Origin: Trichobilharzia szidati
Taxonomy: Eukaryota > Platyhelminthes > Trematoda > Strigeidida > Schistosomatidae
Direction: 5' to 3'
Assembly (NCBI GenBank): GCA_944472155.2
Contig: OX235279.1
Location: 173,331,868-173,395,867 of the forward strand
DNA length: 64,000 bases
Both the position numbers and the translations under genes were made by a program. The notes under the pieces were generated by a model. It saw only the letters and a list, made by a program, of their open reading frames with translations, ran no database searches and was not told the origin of the DNA. Numbering within the stretch: the first letter of the stretch is position 1; each line of letters starts with the position of its first letter. This document shows, piece after piece, positions 55,601 to 64,000 of this stretch.

Positions 55601-57038
55601 TCAAGCGGCTGTGTAATGTGTATTCGACAGCAAGCTGAATAAGTCAAACACTATAAGTTGCTACGTTCTAATGTTAGATGGTTGAAGACAGACAGTGGAA
55701 CGTCTCTGAAGAATTAACATTTCTGCTAGTACTATTTTTTTAAGCTCCTTTGCGTTCCGAGTGAAATATATGTGACTTAAAGCTTCAGCCTTGAAGTGTT
55801 TCAGTAGCGCGGGATTCTTCTTCTATCGGATGGAATTGCTTGCTATAGTGTGACTCTCAGTCCTCACTGTACCATATCAACAACCAGTTAAGTGAGATTA
55901 AGGAGTGCATCGACGACCGCGGATCGAACTCGGATCTCCCATGCATCGTCGGCGAGCATTCTACTCTCTCTCTCTCTCTGCCAATACGCATTCATCAAGG
56001 AGTAAGGTTTATCAAGTGAGTAAAAGTTTCTCATACTCAAATCTTTTTTTTCCTTCACGTTCCCCAGTGGAACATAGGGCTTCAAGCTAGTGGCTTGAAG
56101 TTTCTGTAGCAGTGTTTATTTTTACAGGATGGGGTCCCTAGCCTCATGCCCAACCTTTCTTCTTCTTCACCAGCTTTACTTCTGGCTTAGCGAGGTTAAG
56201 GAGTGCGTCGGCCAGGGATCGAACCCCGGACCATCTGCACAGTCGGCGAGCTATGCCACCGACGCGCTGAAGTCTTTAATATGAGAAAAATACTCCTCTA
56301 AACGTCGAAGCAAAGAGACTGATTTTTGCATAATCCATATGATCGCAGTAGTATATATATATATATATATGTTTCTTCTGTACATGTGCGTCCAAGTGTG
56401 GCACAAAGACAATCATGTGAGAACATTGGGGGGATTAAAGCTTTTAGGCGGTAAAAACGACAGCAGGATACAATGGACATGTGCCATGCTGAAGTCCTAC
56501 ATCCCAACTCGGAAAGCCAAGAACGCATAATAACACTGATGATAATATTAGGCTACAAGTAGGCGAGATATGTAGACTAAATCTCGAGACAATGTGAGAT
56601 AGTGATCAAGAGAGAACAATAATGAAGGATTTATGACTAGTACGGACAATGATGAATAGGGGCTAAATGACAACTCTAATGATGATAATGATGATGATGA
56701 TGATATAACGATGAATTCAAGCAACCAAAATATGAGAAACAAAATCAAAACAAATGTGACCAAATCAATGAATGAAAGCAAAAACAACAGAAAAAAAACA
56801 ACCCACGCAACCTCACCCCCAACCACAACCCATTATTCCACCTCTGTTAATTTTCCCCGCCATTCCACACCTCTATTTCGATTGCCTACCTGTTTATGAC
56901 GTTCAACATTCAATCGACCATCTCCAGTTGTATGCGGATTAGGATCAGGCTTTTCCATAATTCGATCCATTATATAATTGTGCACAATGATAACACCATC
57001 GAATGATCCAGTGATTAGACAAACACGTTCCGTTGTAC
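46250..57038 (-). CDS. NOVA: NOVA/Pasilla-type KH-domain splicing regulator (spliced, N-terminus outside window)
   Basis: Exons 57038-56890, 55137-54984, 53326-52637, 49735-48948 and 46612-46250 join in phase to 713 residues. Order: second half of KH1 (TTERVCLITGSFDGVIIVHN), a KH1-KH2 linker, KH2 (VKILVPNSTAGMVIGKGGSY, invariant GKGG, QISQKSREFNLLERC), then LSYHDIQGPVASVYPTGSPY, which is highly characteristic of NOVA just after KH2. A linker of about 450 residues rich in Ala, Ser, Pro and Gly follows, then KH3 (VPENVVNIILGHQGRSIMDL). NOVA proteins bind YCAY RNA in the nucleus and control neuronal alternative splicing. The first half of KH1 and the start codon are not in the window. KH3 has GHQG where GKGG is usual. 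The C-terminal end is uncertain because a second coding-like frame follows (see 45939-46342). Confidence 0.93.
46835..48120 (+). mobile_element. LINE-B RT fragment split by a PLE
   Basis: 46835-47077 and 47873-48120 align consecutively with 50810-51180 of the larger LINE-B copy: the strand around GGCGAGTTGTCGTCTGAAG, then ACTTAAAGTATACGGTGAAT (the region of the catalytic box), then TTTTGAACACCTTGAGC after the interruption. It lies antisense in a NOVA intron. Confidence 0.8.
47078..47861 (+). mobile_element. PLE-I 3' portion with target-site duplication
   Basis: Inserted into LINE-B between ATTCTGACTAA repeats (47067-47077 and 47862-47872). It contains one open frame to a stop at 47391: KSVAVESPDNSSRSNKAAQS, RQSNKSDRVLLLNANPKHHN, FENTSNHKILDTNSLNGHEG, VMLADAWEILINK. 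The 3' UTR and CCGAACGAAACGTTGGAATT and CTCACTCGGCGCCCAAA termini follow. 5'-truncated; closely similar to 13306-14071. Confidence 0.88.
48125..48665. other. NOVA intronic sequence, nothing recognised
   Basis: No element ends or coding motif supported. Confidence 0.35.
48668..48912 (-). mobile_element. SINE-R copy, diverged
   Basis: On the + strand, TTGTGTTCCGATTGTAATAT and AGGGCTTTAAGCC (RTE-like end), AACACCCAACACTCCC body, and GGTCGGGAATCGAACTCCC (B box reversed). Confidence 0.7.
48948..49735 (-). CDS. NOVA: NOVA exon: low-complexity linker before KH3
   Basis: The acceptor TATATTTACAG is followed by PLHMSPTGLFGYPALGYGSL. 262 codons rich in Ser, Pro, Ala, Thr, Gly, with poly-Gly (SGGGGGGK) and poly-Gln (QGLQQQQS) tracts. 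It ends GNYVAYRRVLS before GTGAGT, in phase 0, and the next exon continues VPENVV, the usual NOVA KH3 entry. Confidence 0.88.
49970..50120 (-). mobile_element. tRNA-headed repeat, minor family C
   Basis: The - strand has a tRNA-like head GTGGCTCATTGGCTTAAGCA and GTGTTCAAGTCCTGCC (B box), with no hammerhead and no RTE-like end. A single copy in the window. Confidence 0.5.
50650..50768 (-). mobile_element. tRNA-headed repeat, minor family D
   Basis: The inverse of 52222-52345: + strand CAGGTTTCGTGCTTGTTGG, GCAAGGCGTATCTGCGATCT and ACTCATGTCTCTTCTTTAGA, with a reversed B box (GATTCGAACCC). It abuts the LINE-B copy. Confidence 0.7.
50770..52050 (+). mobile_element. LINE-B, longest copy (RT to 3' tail)
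   Basis: RT blocks: ELSSEVVTTSGVRQGCPLSP FLFNF-type region at about 50830-50905, then NYLVDLEYPDDVVLLGKDAD at about 50970-51035, where the catalytic box is YPDD in place of the usual YADD. After frameshifts, 51164-51460 reads VEHVDHFTYLGSTISPNGLI, LRRLWRRRDF, SVLLCGCETWLLKVEDMKRL and FDHRCLRSISRVK. The 3' UTR runs to the CAGACAGACAGTCAGAG tail at 52025-52041. The RTE or a related clade is likely; I could not place it more exactly. It is antisense in a NOVA intron. Confidence 0.82.
52185..52400 (+). mobile_element. tRNA-headed repeat, minor family D
   Basis: AGGTAACTCACCATCACCAT and ACACGGGTTCGAATCTC (B box), then GAGTTCCATCAAGATCGCAG and CAAGCACGAAACCTGGG. An inverted partner lies at 50650-50768. 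Confidence 0.7.
52637..53326 (-). CDS. NOVA: NOVA exon: KH2 end and Ala/Ser linker
   Basis: The acceptor TTATTATTCCAG precedes GTGAATTAGATC. ELDQTRAAVHLILGVIAADP closes KH2, followed by LSYHDIQGPVASVYPTGSPY. Then an alanine-rich stretch (AGAAAAAVASMMAAASASAA) and Ser/Gly/Thr-rich sequence to SSFIPG. The donor is CAG GTAGGT; it leaves in phase 1. Confidence 0.92.
53440..54530 (+). mobile_element. RTE-A copy, RT to 3' end
   Basis: From VIHNGKLSEAFGVNTGV (53496), with a 4-base duplication GTCAGTCAG just after, through the FADD region at 53664-53690 (again with 4 extra bases between GCG and GAT GAT), then KTGLQVNIDKTEVMKITNQQ, KEVTSFTYLGSNVSTTRGTD, and the C-terminus RWIGHSLRRPLGD to STRNPREQ-like SIRNPREQ at 54490-54512. 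An AATAATAATAATA tail follows. It lies antisense in the NOVA intron between the KH2 exons. Confidence 0.85.
54640..54960. mobile_element. Two abutting SINE-R remnants in opposite orientation
   Basis: 54650-54800 reads as SINE-R on the reverse strand (GGGTGAGATTGTAAGCCTCA, CAGTGGCTAGGAATAGTACC). 54810-54955 reads forward (GTTTGATTCCAGGGCGAC, AGAGAAGTTGGTCGCGAG, end AGAGCCTTATGTTCCACTC). Confidence 0.6.
54984..55137 (-). CDS. NOVA: NOVA exon: KH2 first part
   Basis: The acceptor ATGTTTAG is followed in phase 0 by VKILVPNSTAGMVIGKGGSY, then IQEIKEKTGAYVQISQKSRE and LERCIVVAG. The donor is G GTAAGTG. 154 bases, leaves in phase 1. The GKGG loop is intact. Confidence 0.93.
55190..55735. other. NOVA intronic sequence, nothing recognised
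   Basis: No motif that I can support. Confidence 0.35.
55738..55980 (-). mobile_element. SINE-R copy
   Basis: On the + strand CTTTGCGTTCCGAGTGAAAT and TTAAAGCTTCAGCCTTGAAG; reversed B box GATCGAACTCGGATC. Confidence 0.7.
56045..56275 (-). mobile_element. SINE-R copy, well preserved
   Basis: On the + strand TTTTTTTTCCTTCACGTTCC and CAGTGGAACATAGGGCTTCA (RTE-A-like end with A run), GGGGTCCCTAGCCTCATGCC body, GGGATCGAACCCCGG (B box reversed) and GCCACCGACGC start. Confidence 0.88.
56351..56370. repeat. (AT)n microsatellite
   Basis: About ten AT units. Confidence 0.9.
56635..56715 (-). promoter_or_regulatory. YCAY cluster downstream of the KH1 exon
   Basis: The - strand has about eleven UCAU/UCAC tetramers here (five in ATCATCATCATCATCATT). 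NOVA proteins bind clustered YCAY; a downstream intronic cluster is the position from which mammalian NOVA promotes exon inclusion. The position is about 180-250 bases after the exon donor. Confidence 0.5.
56890..57038 (-). CDS. NOVA: NOVA exon: second half of KH1
   Basis: The acceptor CATCATTCTCACTCAG is followed by GTACAACGGAACG. Two bases complete a Gly codon begun in the unseen upstream exon, then TTERVCLITGSFDGVIIVHN to NVERHKQ. The donor is CAG GTAGGC. Length 149 bases, so skipping it would shift the frame. YCAY clusters lie on both sides. Confidence 0.9.
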
Positions 57039-57039
57039 C

Positions 57040-57098
57040 TGAGTGAGAATGATGATGACGACGGTGATGATGATGATATTTGATGAGGATCACATGTG
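57040..57098 (-). promoter_or_regulatory. YCAY cluster at the KH1 exon 3' splice site
   Basis: The - strand from 57098 to 57040 contains about ten YCAY tetramers (CTCATCAAATATCATCATCA, GTCATCATCATTCTCAC) immediately upstream of the acceptor. From this position mammalian NOVA represses exons. It may serve autoregulation; this is inferred. Confidence 0.5.
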
Positions 57099-57175
57099 AA
57101 CAGACACACGCACACGCAGACACGCACGCACGCACACGCAGATACACAGACACACACACACAGACGGCCCAAACA
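57098..57175. repeat. (CA)n-rich tract
   Basis: Irregular ACAC/ACGC repeats, followed by AGGCAAGCAAGCAAGCAAGC at 57185-57206. Confidence 0.85.
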
Positions 57176-57404
57176 CATATTCAGGCAGGCAAGCAAGCAA
57201 GCAAGCAGGCATTGATACAACAGAAACATCATCATACAGGCAGCAATAATTATTAGTGTATTGTGATAATACGGCCAATACCAAAACACATCATAAACCT
57301 CATCATAGACCAATACAAGATCAGACGTACAGTTTTGAATGAATACGTGATGAAAATAAAAGAAGCAAAATACTGATAGTTTTGCCTCGTTCACAACGAT
57401 AATA

Positions 57405-57455
57405 CTAGTAATAATAATAGTAGTAATAATAATAATAGTAATAATAATGACGATG
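57405..57455. repeat. (TAA)n-like tract
   Basis: AATAATAATAGTAGTAATAA-type sequence in the NOVA intron. Confidence 0.85.
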
Positions 57456-57496
57456 ATGAAAGCATGTATACGATGAATATACATGTATTAGTTATA

Positions 57497-57497
<1 letters not shown>

Positions 57498-57535
<38 letters not shown>

Positions 57536-57560
57536 TGCATATATATATATATATATATAC
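57498..57560. repeat. Compound (AT)n microsatellite
   Basis: Three AT blocks broken by GT and GC dinucleotides. Confidence 0.95.
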
Positions 57561-57721
57561 AGTGGATGATAGAGAAGGGAAACGGACTCAATATATGCCG
57601 GTAAGTTTTGGCATAATGCTACATATAGTATTACTAGTAGTGATGCGGTATAGAGGATGACAGTAATGACGGAAACGATGTATTAATAATGAGAGTAAGG
57701 ATAATCATATACAATTCTCCT

Positions 57722-57915
57722 CCTATTCCTTTACGTTCCAAGCGGTCTTCGAAGTTCCACTGGCGCCAGTAGTGATGATGGTGTCATTAGTCGAACGCCG
57801 AAAAACCGCGCTTTTCTCTCCGACCTTACAACTAACTGCCTGATAATCGAATCAGAACTAGATGAATGTATTGTGGTCAATGGGGCATTCTGCCGTTGAA
57901 CCAACGACGCAATAA
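57722..57915 (-). mobile_element. SINE-R-like remnant
   Basis: TTTACGTTCCAAGCGGTCTT at the RTE-like end and TTCTGCCGTTGAACCAACGA at the head, both reversed. Body degraded. Confidence 0.45.
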
Positions 57916-58079
57916 TGCAAATAAAGGAGCAGTAATGATCTAAATAATTCAACGTAATCATCTCTTCACCTATATATATGACTAGATCAACACTTGAAAG
58001 AATTGTACAGTGTCTACAGTGATAAAGATAAAGTGTTTAAGGCAAATATACGGGGTAGGGATTTACATAGCCTCATTAT

Positions 58080-58870
58080 AGCGAAAATATTCATTCAGAC
58101 ATCTATATGAACACAAAATAATTGAGCAGAGAATATCCCTTTCAATAATTTCCTCCTCTTCTCGCTCTACAATTATATATATATATATGTTTATATGCAT
58201 AGAATATTCTAGATTAGTAGTCAATAACAATATTAGTGTTTACTAAATAATATCGATTTGTAAAGTAAGATCACAATGGAATTACAGTTCATTAAAGATG
58301 CTTAAATTATAATAATAATAATAAAGATATAGTAGCAAATAGAATATCAACTAAAATTAGGAAAATTCCACAAAAATTTAGAATCATTCAAACCTAGATG
58401 GCCAAAGTAAGGACAGTGTCTGAACTAGCTTCTTTTGGACGCACAAATTAGGCTTGTTAATATGGATCCCAACAGTCAGCCTCAGCAATATTTAGTAGTT
58501 AAACTCTCAAGGCGAAATTGAGATTTGTTGGTATGCGGTAAATGACCCTGAAAGCATGGTTAACATCAATCTTGTGTTCTGTATCCACAAGATGAGATTA
58601 AATAGCGCCGCGAATAGATTTTGTTTGTCCTTTACTTAACCACTATGAAGGGTGATGTTCGGAAATTCGACGAGAAACACGCCTAATTTTACGGCCTATA
58701 TAACTGACTCCACATGAGCAGTTAAATTGGTAGATACACATGAAGGTGGCGACATTAGGCAGTTTGTCTTTTACTCCCGAACGCAAAAGAGGACAAGGTT
58801 TTGAAAACATAGCGTAATTCGGCAGCAGGAAATGCTCTTTTTGCCGCTTACCAACAAATCTCATTTTCGC
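58080..58870 (-). mobile_element. PLE-II endonuclease and 3' end
   Basis: On the - strand, 58864-58643 reads RSGVKDKLPNVATFMCIYQF then NCSCGVSYIGRKIRRVSRRI, with YIG and Arg intact, and a stop after EHHPS. The C-terminal coding continues degraded to about 58390. Its 3' terminus 58310-58100 is the sequence that flanks the 14.4-15.7 kb element on both sides (TCTAGATTAGTAGTCAA). The 5' cut is near 58870. Confidence 0.82.
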
Positions 58871-58879
58871 CTTAAGAGT

Positions 58880-59400
58880 TCATCTACTACAAGTTGAGAG
58901 TAATACAATGTAATATAGTTAAGTGGAGTGAGAGAGGTTAGTCCCTGAAGCTTTGTTTATCGATTCAACAGAGCACACGCGCAATCGGAATGACGCAACG
59001 CCGCTTATACCGGAGATATTAAAAGTGACAACAAAAGACAAAGGGAAGTTAGAGAGACAGAGAGAGGGAAAATGTATATAAGACAAACTGTGAAACCGTG
59101 TAACTAAACTGATATGATTATGAGCAGCAATAAATTATGCTCGAAACCGTGTCATCCAGTTGTTAATACACTGCATCACTGTGTGATTATCAAAATAAAC
59201 TTATCGAATACGAGATTACATTCTACCACCCTGCACAAGTTCTACAATTACACTAAAACAACACTGTGTTTAGAATTAGATCTTAACCGGCTTTACTCTA
59301 ATGTACAAAACTTTACGAAAAAGTGATTGATATTCAATATAAACCAGTCATAATGATTTGCCGACTGGATGATACGATTGTTGTGCAATTAGTCATAATA
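58880..59400. other. NOVA intronic sequence with an unclassified repeat
   Basis: 59110-59215 (AGCAGCAATAAATTATGCTC, CATCACTGTGTGATTATC) resembles 34100-34205 and 20270-20345. Nothing else recognised. Confidence 0.45.
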
Positions 59401-62400
59401 ACCTCGCCTAGTTAACTAACTCGCTAGTTTTCTAGCCAGTCAAAAGACCCAGTAACAGACAGGGTTAGCCGTACCGATAGAAACCACACAACACTACACC
59501 TATCAAACCGATAGACAAACTTCAACACACACAGAAAATATATTACAAATACAGAACTTCAAATAACAACAATCTTATTCTTCGCTCGAATCGGAGAGGC
59601 GAAATTACACAGCCGACCGGTGAAAGCTTACTATCAGGGAAGCCAGTCAGCCAGTCAATGTGTCTTCTTCTCTCGATGAAAGCAGGAATAAGAATGGGGA
59701 CGTGGGATGTCCACACAATGGACGAGACTGGCTGGGAAGGCTGACCAGGGAGCTAAAGAAATCCGAAGATATGGCATACAAGTGCTGAGTATCTGCCACA
59801 GCAGATACAATCGATGTTGACTGTCAAAACTGTCAAAGGGAGAGTCAGTAATCTACTCCCGTCTGGTCATCCACACAACAACCACGAACACACTGAGACA
59901 GTGAATGGCTATCATGATGTCATCAGAGGCAGCCACAGCCCTAATGCAGTGGGAACCAATCTCCTCATCCAGGATCATGACAGCAAGATTCAACTCAAAA
60001 AGAGGGAAACCTACAATCATCCGGTGCTAGACGCCTACAAACAATTCTGACTTAATCAAGAAGAATGAAGATTTCTATAGACAACTGCAAACGCTAACAG
60101 ACAACATCCCAAATGGCGACATGACCTCAAAATCCTCACGGACGATATGAATGCAAGCCAAACTGGGAGCAGATAATACAGGAAGAGAACTCATCATGAG
60201 TCGAGAGGTTCTCGCTCGGAGAAATGAATGAGAACGGAGAAGTATTCGCAAATTTCTACTATTTCAACGATTCAGTGATCGCAGGGAGCATGTACAAGTA
60301 CAAGGATATACAAAAACCAACTTGGATTTCGCCTCACGGACACACCGAAGAACCAAATCGATTTCATATCGATCTCAAGGAAGTGGAGACGCAGCTAGAC
60401 TGATAGACACAAAGCCGAGAAGGGAAGAACATGTGCGCTCAGACCAGCATCATCTAGTTCAAAGAACCTTCAAGGTGGACCTCAAATCCCTCAAAACAAA
60501 TGAATACAGGCCTCTGTAATTCAAGTTCGACACTCACAAACTGAAGGACAACACTACAAGAGATACCTACCTTCACTACACATCAGATCACAGCAAAGTG
60601 TTGACACACTACATGGTGTCGCTGAGGAAACCTGCGTGAAAGCAAGAACATTGGAACTAACTCTGTGAATACGATATTCTAAGAAACCTGTACAACTGTT
60701 CTAGGAAGAAAGAAGAGACAAGACAAGAAATGGCTATCAACGGATAACTCGAAGCTCATAGAAGCGACGAGAGGAGCATGGAGAAAGAGATGACGACTCA
60801 ATGTAAACATGAACAACAGAAGGAGAAGCTGAGTTCTGTGCACACTCCACTGAATAAAGCAGTGAAGAAGAGTGCCGGGAAAGACAAACGACAATTCTAC
60901 GACACACTGGCTGGCACATGAAGCAGAACAGGCAGGTCGAAGGTAAAACAGACATCAGAACATCATGTGAGACAATCAGGTCTCTGCACGAGAAGAGATC
61001 AACCCAGATGATGAAACCAATAAAAGATGCTCAAGGGAACCTGAGCACCGAGGAGGAGGAGGAGGAGGAGGAGAAACAAATCAAACAATGGGCTGATCAC
61101 TTTAGAGGAATCTTGAATCGACCACCACCTGCAACTCACCCAGAAATACACCAACACCAACAACAACACACACACAACTGCCTGTTAGTGGACACCAATC
61201 CTCCAAACAACGAAGGCAGAAATCCTGAATCCGATCAAGCTACTGAAGGTTGGCCGGGAAGGCAGAGGGATCCAATGGAGTTCCCTCACCTCGAAGCACC
61301 GAACACGGTCACAGAGATTACGGCTGATGTTCTCACTTAATTACTGCAAAACGTATTGAAAGAAGGAAAGGTGCCTACTGATTGGAAGAAGGGCTACTTA
61401 CACCTCACTGTGCAAGAACTGGAGTGGAATTATCCTCTTGTCCACGCCAAGTAAAATACTAGGTCGCATCATCCAGGAGATAATAAAGGATTCGCTGGAT
61501 ACACAACTCCGCCAACACCACTGGAACAAACCGGATTCAGGAAAGGTAAATCATGTGCTGATCAAATTGCAGCTCTACGCATCGTCATCACAGAACAGAG
61601 CATAGAATGACAGTCAAACCTCTCTCTTCCTCAGTTTCATCGACTTCGAAAAGGCCTTCGACGGAGGTGATGAAGATAACCAGCGAACCAAAACAACAAC
61701 AAACAGGACTAATTACCAACAACAAGAGAGGTTCAACAGAGGTCACCTCTTTCACTTATCCGGCTAGGAACCATCCTTTCAACTACAGAAATTCGGAACG
61801 AATGAAGATGTCAAAGCCAGCCAGCCAGCCAGAATCCAAAAGGCAAGATACACGCGCCTTCATCAACCTGAAACCAGTTCGGAAATCTTCTACACTCAGT
61901 AGAAGGAACAAGATTCAGATTCCGTTCAACACCAATGTCAAGTCGGTCAGTGCTTCTATACGGGTCAAAAACGCGGCCAGAGTGTAACGAAAGGATTTCC
62001 AACAGCCTACGGCAGACTTTCATCAACAACTGCCAACTACGCTGGCCGGCTCCATACTCAAGATCAAATGACCAGCCGGCCAGAAAGAATATGTAACAAG
62101 AAACTCTGGCTGCCTGAGAACAAACCAACAAGCAAGAGCCAATCGCTCAACAAATATGTAGGAGAAAATCGAGATGGATTGATTGGGTATACATTGAGGA
62201 GGCCGCCAAATGAAGTTGTACACCTGGCCCTCGAGTCTAATCCAAATAGGAAGCAACGAGTTGGTCTGTGGTCCTAGGGTGACATGGAGGAGATCGTGTG
62301 AGGAGGAAGAGATGAGAGAGTTTGGTCAATCGTGTGGCTAGCCAGCTGAAGAGGACGGCAGAAAACAGAATAAAGTGGAGATGTGTTGTTGAAGCCCTAT

Positions 62401-62435
62401 GTTCCACTCGGAACGCAAGGGAACAATAAGTAAAT
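59400..62435 (+). mobile_element. RTE-A, nearly full length but internally deleted
   Basis: The leader CCTCGCCTAGTTAACTAACT at 59404 is followed by the endonuclease start MKAGIRMGTWDVHTMDETG at about 59680. Degraded endonuclease runs to about 60520. RT follows: WADHFRGILNRPPPATHPEI at 61090-61150, LLQNVLKEGKVPTDWKKG at about 61342, QTGFRKGKSCADQIAALRIV at about 61530 and FIDFEKAFD at about 61640. This runs directly into EVMKITSEPKQQQTG, so about 400 bases with GVRQGCLLSP and FADD are gone. The C-terminus continues to AACGCAAGGGAACAATAAGT at 62430. Many stops. About 3.0 kb, close to the usual RTE length. Confidence 0.85.
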
Positions 62436-62607
62436 GTAAAAGTGGAGCATCTTGTGATGGACAAAAATAATAATGAAAAAGTACACGATTAAACAAAAAA
62501 AGATGTTCAGGTGGACGAAGTCGGATAGACTATTTGTATGAACTCCACAGAATTTCAAAAATCCGTTCAGTCTAGAAAAAGTACCAGACTTGAAAAATAG
62601 TTAGTCT

Positions 62608-62720
62608 ATAGAAGATGGCTCTGTGGTAGGGATGTTCGGTCTGGGTTCAATTTTCGGCTACTGAAGGGCACTCGGTCCTAAATCTAGCCTAGCTGAAGGT
62701 AAATTTGGAAAAGTTTTGAC
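62608..62720 (+). mobile_element. SINE-R head fragment
   Basis: GATGGCTCTGTGGTAGGGAT and GGGTTCAATTTTCGGC, then CACTCGGTCCTAAATC. Confidence 0.5.
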
Positions 62721-62724
62721 AACT

Positions 62725-63195
62725 TACAACAATTTGTGTGTGTGTGTAATCTGATTTTGATACCATAAATAGAAATCAAGAGAGTAAATATAGTTTCGTG
62801 AGAGGATATACTCCAGATTGGACGATATGAGTAGTTCGAAACCACTCGCGTTAATTAACAGTGCTTGTTAGCCATGTTGACATATCAAAGTAATCTAAGC
62901 ACACTGGATGGTTGAACTTACCAGTGGAGCAATGTGTATCTAGTTCTACTGAGCTCACAGACAGTCAAATCAGTTAAAATAAATCAACCCGGTTCAATGA
63001 CTGAGAGGTGTAAGGAGTTGAGTGAAACGAAGGCTGAAGAAAAATATTTTTTCTGTGCTTAGATAAGACTCATTTAAGGTGAGAAGTAAGTAAGAACTAA
63101 GAACTAAAATCAAGTAAAACAAACACTGAATGGCTTATATGTAGGAATAAACATAACAGAATGACAACTAAGCCTCATAGTGTTCACCGGTTACG
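62725..63195. other. NOVA intronic sequence, nothing recognised
   Basis: A short GT run at 62737-62746. No supported gene. Confidence 0.35.
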
Positions 63196-63204
63196 GACAT
63201 ATCA

Positions 63205-63430
63205 CCCACTGGGGTTCGAACACAGGACCTTCTGGTTACAAGGCAAGCTAGCTCGTATACCATTCAGCCACTGGGACCCGATTCAATGGCCAGCCCATGA
63301 ATTCTAACTTCTACCAATTCGTGATTTAGCGCGATCACCAACTATTGTTATCAATGGGAAATCTATCCTCACGCTTGACTTCAATGGTTCTCCAACTGTT
63401 ATCAATCCGTGACCAAACTCAACAAAAAAC
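63205..63430 (-). mobile_element. SINE-H head, oriented away from a second tail
   Basis: The - strand 63330-63205 has GGTAGAAGTTAGAATTCATG, GTCCCAGTGGCTGAATGGTA and GTGTTCGAACCCCAGTGGGT, almost identical to the head at 1660-1750. The + strand 63380-63420 has TCAATGGTTCTCCAACTGTT, a SINE-H tail in the opposite direction. Confidence 0.75.
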
Positions 63431-63591
63431 AAAAGAAACAAATCTAATCCTTACAAACCAACTCACATGAGAATTAATCTGATGCCTGCTAGTGACTTGC
63501 TACAGGACGGAGTTTCCTTGAGTTCAAGTGAGAAGTCGTCACCAGTTAGGTCCATTCAGTCAAGTGTGAGGATCGATTTCCCGCCGATGAC

Positions 63592-64000
63592 ATTGTTACT
63601 TACTTTACTTTACTTCGGCTATCTCCTACGGGAGCATGAGCCGGCTTCATGAACATCTCGAATCATCGCTGCCCAGGCGCGGCGATCTGATCGTTTGTAA
63701 AAGAGTTCATGAAGTTTCATGGGAATTTGGTACGAGTGATGTCCCCAGAATCGCTCGGCCTTTTGTTTGAGAGTCCAGCTCTAGCCTTTACACAACCAAG
63801 TGTGACCTACAAGGCAGTAGGAGTGGAGTAGGGAGTCCACTATCGATTGGCAGCCGGTGACCGGAGTTCGGTTCATACGCCTTTTTGAATGGGGCCAGAC
63901 ATCCAGGACATCCAACAAGCCCTTTGTCCATACGTCTGCCGGTGAGCTCCAGTGAGCTTCATACGCCAGTCGTTGGAGGTTTGGAATCAGGGTTTAGCCA
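63592..64000 (-). mobile_element. LINE-C 3' end, runs off the window
   Basis: Starting at an AAGT-type tail (TTACTTACTTTACTTTACTT on the + strand), the - strand encodes LKQKAERFWGHHSYQIPMKL then HELFYKRSDRRAWAAMIRDV and HEAGSCSRRR before TAG at 63621-63619. This is a third LINE C-terminus, different from RTE-A and LINE-B in sequence and tail unit. It continues beyond 64000. Confidence 0.65.

Noticed and set aside
57185..57206. CRISPR-like short repeats (GCAAGCAAGCAAGC)
   Set aside because: Tetranucleotide microsatellite in a eukaryotic intron; no spacers.
57391..57591. Open frame of Ile/Tyr and Ser/Leu repeats on the - strand
   Set aside because: Pure translation of AT and TAA microsatellites.
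57160..63999. Missing first half of NOVA KH1 in the right part of the window
   Set aside because: No - strand frame shows the IIGKGG entry of KH1; the exon must lie beyond 64000.

Overview
This window is nuclear DNA of a parasitic flatworm, most probably a blood fluke (Schistosoma). The reasons are: widely spaced short exons in AT-rich sequence; introns packed with non-LTR (RTE-type) and Penelope-like retroelement fragments; and tRNA-headed SINEs carrying hammerhead-ribozyme cores of the kind known from the schistosome Sm-alpha family. No bacterial, organellar, CRISPR or rRNA sequence was seen. The species cannot be fixed by eye.

Two host genes converge on each other. The first is on the + strand. 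Five exons at 7043-7385, 9591-9744, 32330-32558, 33412-33755 and 37655-38741 join with matching splice phases into a 718-residue protein that I do not recognise. One intron is 22.6 kb and almost solid repeats, and another starts with a GC donor. The second gene is on the - strand. Five exons between 57038 and 46250 encode a NOVA/Pasilla-type neuronal splicing regulator: the second half of KH1, all of KH2, a long Ala/Ser/Pro-rich linker, and KH3. Its first exon(s) lie beyond the right edge. Dense YCAY clusters, the motif NOVA proteins bind, flank the KH1 exon. A repeat-poor stretch at 42.5-45.9 kb downstream of its stop is probably its 3' UTR.

Most of the rest is mobile DNA. I separate it into families named only for this window. 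RTE-A is an RTE-clade LINE whose ORF ends in STRNPREQ. LINE-B is a second LINE with a GACA/CAGA tail. LINE-C is a third, at the right edge. PLE-I, PLE-II and PLE-III are Penelope-like elements with GIY-YIG endonuclease. SINE-H has a tRNA-like head plus a hammerhead. SINE-R has a tRNA-like head and shares its 3' end with RTE-A, so RTE-A is its likely mobiliser. Two minor tRNA-headed repeats also occur. Nearly every autonomous copy is broken by stops, frameshifts, truncation or internal deletion.

Layout: 1-7 kb retroelement fragments; 7-38.8 kb the + strand gene with its repeat-laden introns; 38.9-42.5 kb repeat-rich intergenic DNA; 42.5-57 kb the NOVA gene with a few intronic insertions; 57-64 kb the next NOVA intron, holding a nearly full-length but internally deleted RTE-A copy (59.4-62.4 kb). 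Several nested insertions can be resolved to the base by target-site duplications (13.1-14.1 kb, 42.2-42.5 kb, 47.07-47.87 kb), which gives a relative insertion history.
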